Assembly (NCBI RefSeq): GCF_901709675.1
Contig: NC_051098.1
Coordinates: forward strand, 1,419,500 to 1,483,499
Origin: Syngnathus acus
Taxonomy: Eukaryota; Chordata; Actinopteri; Syngnathiformes; Syngnathidae
Direction: 5' to 3'
Length of the DNA stretch: 64,000 nt
Shown here: positions 57,090-64,000 of the stretch, piece after piece
Layout: every line of letters starts with the position of its first letter
How positions within the stretch are numbered: the first letter of the stretch is position 1
The notes under the pieces: generated by a model
What the model was told of the DNA's origin: nothing
The model's input: only the letters and a program-made list of their open reading frames with translations
Databases searched by the model: none
Translations under genes and position numbers: made by a program

Positions 57090-58060
57090 TTGCAGCACAA
57101 ACCAGCACAAACGAAACACAAACGACCGGCACTATTTTGGGTCAATTTGGAAGTAAACAGGGGGGCGGGGCTACCTGACGTCATCGCTATAAAATAAATG
57201 TGTAATATCTACGAAACGGAAGCAGCACAAACGAATTTTTTTGCTGCACAAACCTGCACAAACGAAGCACAAACGAACGGTACCATTTTGGGTCCATTTG
57301 GAGCGAAGTGGGGGGCTAGGTGACGTCATCGCTATAAAATAAATGTGTAATATCTCCGAAACGGAAGCAGCACAAACGAAAATTTTTGCTGCACAAACCA
57401 GCACTAACGAAGCACAAACGAACGGTACCGTTTTGGGTCCATTTCGAGCAGATGGGGGGCTGGGTGAACTCTGGATGACCTATAAAAGAATCGTTCATAA
57501 CTAAAAAACCATAGCAGCACAAACGAAAATATTTGCTGCACAAACCTGCACAAACGAAGCACAAACGAACGGTACCATTTTGGGTCCATTTGGAGCGAGG
57601 TGGGGGGCTGGGTGACGTCATCGCTATAAAATAAATGTGTAATATCTCCGAAACGGAAGCAGCACAAACGAAAATTTTTGCTGCACAAACCTGCACAAAC
57701 GAAGCACAAACGAACGGTACCATTTTGGGTCCATTTGGAGCGAAGTGGGGGGCTAGGTGACGTCATCGCTATAAAATAAATGTGTAATATCTCCGAAACG
57801 GAAGCAGCACAAACGAAAATTTTTGCTGCACAAACCAGCACTAACGAAGCACAAACGAACGGTACCATTTTGGGTTCGTTTTGAGCAGATGGGGGGCTGG
57901 GTGAACTCTGGATGACCTATAAAAGAATCGTTCATAACTAAAAAACCATAGCAGCACAAACGAAAATTTTTGCTGCACAAACCAGCACAAACGAAGCACA
58001 AACGAAACAGACTATTTTACTTACATTTTGCGTGGGGTGGGGGGCCAGCTTCACGCAGGT
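57090..58060 (-). repeat. Right inverted arm: same unit order as left
   Basis: In reverse the order is again A-B-B-A-B-B, with A units near 57955 and 57515 and B units near 57805, 57665, 57370 and 57225. Arm-to-arm differences are few: for example, GGTTCGTTTTGAG at about 57876 against the usual GGTCCATTTxGAG. Confidence 0.9.
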
Positions 58061-58132
58061 CGCAAAATAGCGTCATAGCCTGCGACACAGCACAGGTGAG
58101 TTGTAAACAAACAGGTGTGTGAATGATGGGCC

Positions 58133-58745
58133 ATGGATTCAAAAGGCAAAAAGAGAAAGATTGCTGATGAGAACAGATGGTTTAAGAAAGAATGGACTGA
58201 ACTATTTGCTTTCATTGCCAATGCTGAAGCATTGCCTGCATGTTTGATTTGCAATGAGAAGTTGTCAAATAAGAAGAGGAATTTGGAGCGACATTTTCAG
58301 CTAAAGCATGCTAAATTTGCTGCGGATCACCCAGTTGCAACTGAGAGGAAAGGTGCAATTGCAGTGCTGGTGGAGAAATTTGAGGACCGAAAAAACAAGA
58401 TGGTTTCAAGACGTGGATTGCATCTCCAAACTCTACTACTGCTGCAAGTTTTGTTCCAGCCCCGGAGATAGTAAAGCGCGGAAAACCATTCACCGATGGC
58501 GAGTACATGAAGGATTCATTCATTAAAATATCAGAGTGCCTATTTTCGCACTTCAAAAACAAAACCGAGATCACCGATCAGCAAATCAAGGACATCAATT
58601 CAGCTCCAGCTTTTTCTCAATTGCCTGTGATGGATGAGTCGTGTGACGTGACCGATATCGAACAGACAGCTCTGCTTTGCAGGTACGTGAACTCTAATGG
58701 GCCGCAAGAAGAAATGATCAAATTGATACCACTATTTTCTTTTAA
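58133..58745 (+). pseudogene. Shell hAT transposase: BED finger and following region
   Basis: ATG at 58133 opens MDSKGKKRKIADENRWFKKEW. A BED finger follows: CLICNEKLSNKKRNLERHF and LKHAKF, giving C-x2-C and H-x4-H. A frameshift at about 58410 leads to KRGKPFTDGEYMKDSFIKIS and QLPVMDESCDVTDIEQTALL, where DESCDVTD is the first catalytic Asp region of ZBED5/GTF2IRD2-like hATs. The gene is cut at 58748 by an SQ element, and after 63634 only 3' non-coding remains, so the rest of the ORF is deleted. Confidence 0.8.
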
Positions 58746-59544
58746 TTACCGTAATTTTCGGACTATAAGTCGCGAGTTTTTTCATAGTTTGGGTGGGGGG
58801 GCGACTTATAATAAGGAGCGACTTATGTGTTTTTTTTCAAAAGGTTTCCCAAAAAAAAAAAGTGAAACCGCGATAAATGAACCGCGATATAGCAAGGGAT
58901 TACTGTAATTTGAATTTCAAGTGACGTCAGCAGCGCGACGCGGCGTGGCGCGGCGTTTGTTTACATAAAGGACAAAGATTGATCACGGGATGACGAAGAT
59001 GACGAAGGACCCCACGTACTACCGGCATCATTAGCGGCTTTGTTTCTAAGTGACACGGCGGACGAAGAGTTTGAAGGATTTAAGGATTTGGAGTGACACA
59101 GAAGGTTTGAAAAACTATGATGGCTTTTACGCACGCCCGGTCCTATTCTATGGAGCTCTCTTTCACCTCCATGGATGGAAGTCTGGGGCCGGCGCTCGGC
59201 CGGGTGACTGTCCGGGGACGGTGGATGGGGCTCGGTCATGGCTTTTACGCACGCCCGGTCCTATTCTATGGAGCTCTCTTCCACTTCAGTGGCTGGAAGT
59301 CCACGCCGCCACACGCCTGGAAGTTTGTTTTGTTAAATAAAGAGCAGTTTACCAAACCCACGTCTTTCCTTGAACTTTGTTAACGCTACAATATAGTTAC
59401 ATACGTATATACTAGATCTGTGGAATAACGACGAGGCTGACGTCAGGGCGCACGCGCGGCGTTGTTGACAAAGGACGAGGAATTTGATCGATGGATTTAA
59501 TGATTTAGAGTGCACAGATGGTTTGATAATACTATTGCTTATAT

Positions 59545-60842
59545 CAGGGGTGGGCAAACTACGGCCCGCGGGCCACATCCGGCCCACGGGACCGTTTAAT
59601 CCGGCCCACCAACCCTGAATTAATTGTATTATTAAACTTTTTTGTTTTGTCATTTTGCCTGCAATGACTGCGTTTCCCCAGTAGATGGGGAACCGCTCGC
59701 CTGCGCATTTACTACCGGAAGCCGTGTCAGAAAGCTCGGTGCACACTCACAAGTGCGTGTACGTACGTACTCAGTAGTACGGACATGGTGCACTCGCGCT
59801 CTATTTGTATCAGTCCCGAATTTAGAGCGTGGGCTGTGACGACAGCATTCTTGTAATTCGCTCGCTGAGCTTTCAGATACAGTTTTACGCTAAAGCCACC
59901 CACAAACCTTCCCCTGGAATCCTTCCATTAAAATGAGTGGCCCGAAGAAAAGAAGTGAGTGCCGAATGTTAAAAGAGTGGCCAATTTGGCTCGACGTACG
60001 CGACGTGACGTTCAGCCACATCAACCCGTCACAGATCGAGGTAAACGGATCTCTCCTAAGAATTGCCACAACAAATTTTACTCCAGACTATGATGCACTA
60101 GCAAAAAAGGGAGACCAACAACACTGTTCCCACTGAAAATGAAGGGGAGGCTCTCACGTTTGTTGTAAAAAAATGCATTTTGAATATGATTTGTACACAT
60201 AGCAGGGATTGAAACTAGCGACCATTCTCATTTTCAAACAATGCAGGATGCTCAAGGACATTGATGCACCCGCCACCTGTTTGCGACTAATCTTAACCTG
60301 TAAAGTTCTTGAGGCTTACTTTAAGGAAGTGTTTCCCGTTTCCTCACCTCTGTTACCAGGTGTTTGTGAGTTAAAACTCTGCTCTGATGTTCAGATACCC
60401 CTCACCGTGTTGCCGTTTTGATTACTTTATTTGGATGTATGCTTTCACCGATTCTTCAAGATGATATATTTGGTCAGAATGTTTGCTGTTTGATGTGATC
60501 TAATAAGATAAACATTTTTCATTAATCTGACCTGCAGGCACTGAAGTGATGGAGACTGTTATTCATAATAATAGTGTCGTATTTTATGAGAATCACTGAT
60601 AGCAGTTTTTTAGTGATTTTTTTTTTTTAATGCTGTTAATAAATGCATTTGTTTTCAAAAAACTTGTTTGGAATATCCATGCTTTACTACCTACTAAAGG
60701 CCAAAATCTTTTATGCAATGACCTTTACAGGTCGCTTATATTACTTCACACAAACACTACGTCCATCTGCTCCTGGTTCGGCCCTCCGGTCCAAATTTAG
60801 AACCCAGTTCGGCCCGCGAGTCAAAAAGTTTGCCCACCCCTG
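59545..60842 (+). mobile_element. hAT-N1, copy 1
   Basis: Inverted termini CAGGGGTGGGCAAACT and GTTTGCCCACCCCTG, perfect 8-bp duplication GCTTATAT (59537-59544, 60843-60850). At 59933 a short frame opens MSGPKKRSECRMLKEWPIWL, resembling the N-terminus of GTF2IRD2/ZBED5-like hAT transposases, which shows its parent. The rest is non-coding. Confidence 0.92.
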
Positions 60843-61843
60843 GCTTATATAATAGTTATTTGATATCTAATTTATATATCGTTATATGGGCCTGTGGTAT
60901 ATTTTGAAGTGCAAGCGCCGTCAGCGGCGCGCACGCATTGTTGACAAAGGACGATCGATGGATTTAATGAATTGGAGTGACACAGATGGTTTTATTAACG
61001 TGTTATTCATGTAATAGTTTTTTGAATAACTCTGAATGTTACGTCAGGGTCGTTCTCTGCTCTTCGTTTGTGTTTATGTCATGTTAGCATACCTATCGTT
61101 TAGCCCAGGTATGGGCAAACTACGGCCCGCGGGCCACATCCGGCCCACGGGACCGTTTAATCCGGCCCGCCAACCCTGAATAAATTGTATTATTAAACAT
61201 TTTTTTGGGTCATTTTGCCTGCAATGACTGCGTTTCCCCAGCAGATGGGGAACAGCTCGCCGGCGCATTTACTACCGGAAGCCGTGTCAGAAAGCTCGGT
61301 GCACACTCACAAGTGTGTGTACGTACTCAGTAGTACGGACATGGCGCACTCGCGCTCTATTTGTATCAGTGCCGAATTTAGAGCGTGGGCTGTGACGATA
61401 GCATTCTTGTAATTCGCACGCTGAGCTTTCAGATACAGTTTTACGCTAAAGCCACCCACAAACCTTCCCCTGGAATCCTTCCATTAAAATGAGTCGCAAG
61501 CAATGTGGACAATGAGTGCCGAGTGTTTAAAAAAGAGTGGCCAATTTGGCTCGACGTACGGGACGTGACGTTCAGCCACATGAACATCAACATCAACCCA
61601 TCACAGATCGAGGTAAACGGACCAACACCTCGGATCTCTCCTAAGAATTGCCACAACAAATTTTACTCCAGACTATGACGCACTAGCAAAAAAGGGAGAC
61701 CAACAACACTGTTCCCACTGAAAATGAAGGGGAGGCTCTCAAGTTTGTTGTAAAAAAATGCATTTAGAATATGATTTGTCCAAATAGCAGGGATTGAAAC
61801 TAGCGACCATTCTCATTTTCAAACAATGAAGGATGCTCAAGGA

Positions 61844-62710
61844 CAGTGGTCCCCAACCACCGGGCCGCGGACCGGTACCGGTCCGTGGGTCACTTTGTAC
61901 CGGGCCGCCAAGCCACACAGAAAAAAATAAATAAATTGTTTTAATCGACGATCAATTAATTCAGGTCAAGACGCTCGTCCCGGTCACGTGACATGTTTCC
62001 CCAGTCGAGCCCGCAAAGCTAGCAAAAATGAGTAAGTATTTATTTTGAAAAATATAAAAAAATTGGCGATTCTCTCCCAATTACATCCGTCGGTTCAGGT
62101 CAAGACGCTCGTCTCGGTCACGTGACATGTCACCTCAGTTGAGCCCGCGAAGCAAGCAAAAATGAGCAAGAAACAGAGATGTTTGGAAAGCTTCTTCGGA
62201 AAGGGAAAAAAGCCCAATGAGGAGACGGAAGAAGAAGAGGCTACGACTTCTAAGAAAAGGAAAGCTGCATTTAAAAGACTATGACGCGCCAAGCCCACTC
62301 TGCATAATATGTGGCGACAGGCTAGCTAACGAGGCAATGAAGCCCTCAAAACTGCTTCGGCACATGGAGACCAAGCATCCTGCATTAAAAGACAAACCTT
62401 AACCACTTCGGGTGTCATTGTCTCCGATTACGCCTAGATGGGACCGGCTCGTTTCTGAGAAACAAGCTCAGTGCTCCCACTAATTCAATATAATGGTGAG
62501 TTTTATTTTAATGTCGTTTATACTTGTTTTTATGCCAGTCGTATCATTTTATTTCATCGTATTCATATATTTGTTATAAATGTATTATTTATTTATATAA
62601 ATGTATTATTTAGTTATATAAATCTATTATTTATTTATATAAAGGCCAGTCCGCGAAAATATTTCTGACACGTAACCGGTCCGTGGCGCAAAAAAGGTTG
62701 GGGATCACTG
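61844..62710 (+). mobile_element. hAT-N2 (867 bp) with a BED exon
   Basis: Inverted termini CAGTGGTCCCCAACC and GGTTGGGGATCACTG, perfect 8-bp duplication CTCAAGGA (61836-61843, 62711-62718). GGTCCGTGG words occur near both ends. Confidence 0.93.
62162..62401 (+). pseudogene. BED zinc-finger exon of hAT-N2
   Basis: The first frame opens MSKKQRCLESFFGKGKKPNE and stops at 62282. The continuation in the next frame reads SPLCIICGDRLANEAMKPSK and LLRHMETKHPALKDKP, a BED finger with C-x2-C and H-x4-H. The frameshift lies near 62275-62285. No catalytic core follows. Confidence 0.8.
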
Positions 62711-63379
62711 CTCAAGGACATTGATGCACCACCTGTTTGCGACTAATCTTAACCTGTAAAGTTCTTAAGGCTTACTTTAAGGAAGTGTTTCCCGTTTTCT
62801 CACCTCTGTTACCAGGTGTTTGTGAGTTAAAACTGCTCTGATTTTCAGATACCCCTCACCGTGTTGCCGTTTTGATTACTTTATTTGGATGTATGCTTTC
62901 ACCGATTCTTCAAGATGATATATTTGGTCAGAATGTTTGCCGTTTGCCGTTTCATTAATCTGACCTGCAGGCACTGAAGTGATGGAGACTGTTATTCATA
63001 ATAACAGTGTCGTATTTTATGAGAATCACTGATAGCGGTTTTTTAGTGATTTCTTTTTTTTTTTTTAATGCTGTTAATAAATGCATTTGTTTTCAAAAAA
63101 CTTTTTGGGAATATCCATGCTTTACTACCTACTAAAGGCCAAAATATTTTATGCAATGACCTTTACAGGTCGTTTATATTACTTCACACAAACACTACGT
63201 CCATCTGCTCCTGGTTCGGCCCTCCGGTCCAAATTTAGAACCCAGTTCGGCCCGTGAGTCAAAAAGTTTGCCCACCCCTGGTTTAGCCTGTTGTTGCTCG
63301 TTCATGACTGTTCTTGGTGTTGGATTTTGTCGAATAAATTGCCCCCCAAAATGCGACTTATACTCCGGAGCGACTTATA

Positions 63380-63550
63380 CCGTAATCTTCGGACTATAAG
63401 TCGCGGTTTTTTTTCATAGTTTGGGTGGGGGGGCGACTTATACTCAGGAGCGATTTATATACATATATATGGGGTTTTTTCACTTTTTTGGGCATTTTAT
63501 GGCTGGTGCGACTTATACTCCGGTGCGACTTATAGTCCGAAAATTACGGT
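63380..63550 (+). mobile_element. Short SQ element nested in an SQ element
   Basis: 171 bp, CCGTAATCTTCGGACTATAA to CCGAAAATTACGG, with TA at 63378-63379 and 63551-63552. Only terminal halves remain. It sits in the TATATA word of the host copy's right end. Confidence 0.88.
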
Positions 63551-63787
63551 ATATGTTTTTTTTCACTTTTTTGGGCATTTTATGGCTGATGCAACTTGTA
63601 CTCCGGAGCGACTTAAAGTCCGAAAATTACGGTATTTTAATAGTAGGCATACAACTTATGTATTGACAGTCTATGTTGCATTATAAAAGGCTTTTAGATT
63701 TTTGCGGCTCCAGATAGGTATGTTTTTTGTATTTTTGGGCCAATATGGCTCTTTGAACATTTTGGGTTGCCGAACCCTGCCCTATAC

Positions 63788-64000
63788 AGTCCTCAGGCTC
63801 CCCAACAATAGCGGTAGCAGTTTGCATTATTTTAGTGCAATGTTTTTCCTTATTCAGATTTGTTTCAAGACTACACTTACAGTTAGACTTCACTTTGATG
63901 GTTAATTCAGTTATTGCAATTTTGTTGTTTTATCACAGTAGATTGGTTTATTTACATTTCAAAAACCAGAAGCTATTCATTTACAAACGTTGCACTTTAG
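63788..64000. other. No gene recognised
   Basis: Unique-looking sequence right of the hAT shell. Short frames without motif. Confidence 0.45.

Larger units (their letters stand above)
52719..58060 (+). mobile_element. Foldback-like MULE with fused protease-like domain
   Basis: 5342 bp with long inverted arms (about 0.97 kb), both starting ACCTGCGTGAAGCTGGCCCC. A perfect 9-bp duplication, CGCAAAATA, lies at 52710-52718 and 58061-58069. The arms consist of tandem units as in Drosophila FB elements, which also make 9-bp duplications and can carry the NOF gene. The central 3.4 kb holds one large plus-strand gene. High arm similarity suggests recent insertion or ongoing conversion. It sits in the 5' region of a hAT shell. 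Confidence 0.85.
61106..63280 (+). mobile_element. hAT-N1, copy 2, containing hAT-N2
   Basis: Same termini as copy 1 (left CAGGTATGGGCAAACT), perfect 8-bp duplication GTTTAGCC (61098-61105, 63281-63288). Outside hAT-N2 it closely matches copy 1, so the two inserted from similar sources about 260 bp apart in the same host element. Confidence 0.92.
58749..63632 (+). mobile_element. SQ-family MITE expanded by four insertions
   Basis: Ends CCGTAATTTTCGGACTATAA and its inverse, with TA at 58747-58748 and 63633-63634. Own sequence: 58749-59544, 60843-61105, 63281-63379 and 63551-63632, matching other copies. It holds two copies of one hAT MITE and a short SQ element. Confidence 0.85.
52515..63779 (+). 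mobile_element. hAT shell element hosting the Foldback and SQ nest
   Basis: Left end CAGGGGTCGGCAACCCG and right end GGGTTGCCGAACCCTG are inverted, with GCGGCTCCAGAG and GCGGCTCCAGATA words just inside. Flanks CCCAATAC (52507-52514) and CCCTATAC (63780-63787) differ at one base, an 8-bp hAT-type duplication. Without the insertions the shell is about 1 kb and holds the 5' part of a transposase gene at 58133-58745. Confidence 0.75.

Overview
The window reads as vertebrate, most likely teleost, genomic DNA made almost entirely of transposable elements. The grounds are Rex1-, Rex3- and L2-type LINEs, tRNA-derived SINEs with (GGAT)n or (TTTAAC)n tails, a Penelope-like element, many hAT and Tc1/mariner derivatives with clean target-site duplications (TSDs), long (CA)n tracts and intron-style splice donors. 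I found no convincing host gene, rRNA, functional tRNA or CRISPR array. Assignments come from reading motifs and repeat structure by eye; family names are by resemblance, not by a database search.

Layout. 1-9.2 kb: a Rex3-like LINE on the minus strand, broken up by other LINEs and by a solo LTR. 9.3-20 kb: non-autonomous DNA transposons, above all a TA-flanked family (called SQ here) whose ends read roughly CCGTAATTTTCGGACTATAA, plus hAT remnants. 20-28 kb: LINE 3' ends, a second solo LTR, and a Penelope-like element split by an SQ copy that carries a small THAP/YqaJ-type transposon. 28-40 kb: a Tc1/mariner fossil, a hAT transposase gene inside a Tigger-like element, SINEs, hAT MITEs and SQ copies. 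40.4-50 kb: a decayed Gypsy retrotransposon split by a third solo LTR, itself split by a SINE and a Rex3-like LINE that holds two further insertions. 50.4-52.5 kb: a DNA element interrupted by a hAT. 52.5-63.8 kb: a large hAT shell with 8-bp flanks holding a 5.3 kb Foldback-like element and an SQ copy that contains four further transposons.

The most notable object is the Foldback-like element at 52719-58060. It has inverted arms of about 1 kb, each built of tandem ~145 bp units in the order A-B-B-A-B-B, a perfect 9-bp TSD, and an 863-codon ORF. That ORF joins a MULE/NOF-type DDE transposase (D99, D169, C210/H218, E388) to a C-terminal region whose Cys, His and Asn/Asp boxes look like a ubiquitin-specific protease (C540, H774, N790/D791). 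The arms are very similar and the frame is open, so the copy looks young, apart from a frameshift or stop just upstream of the ATG.
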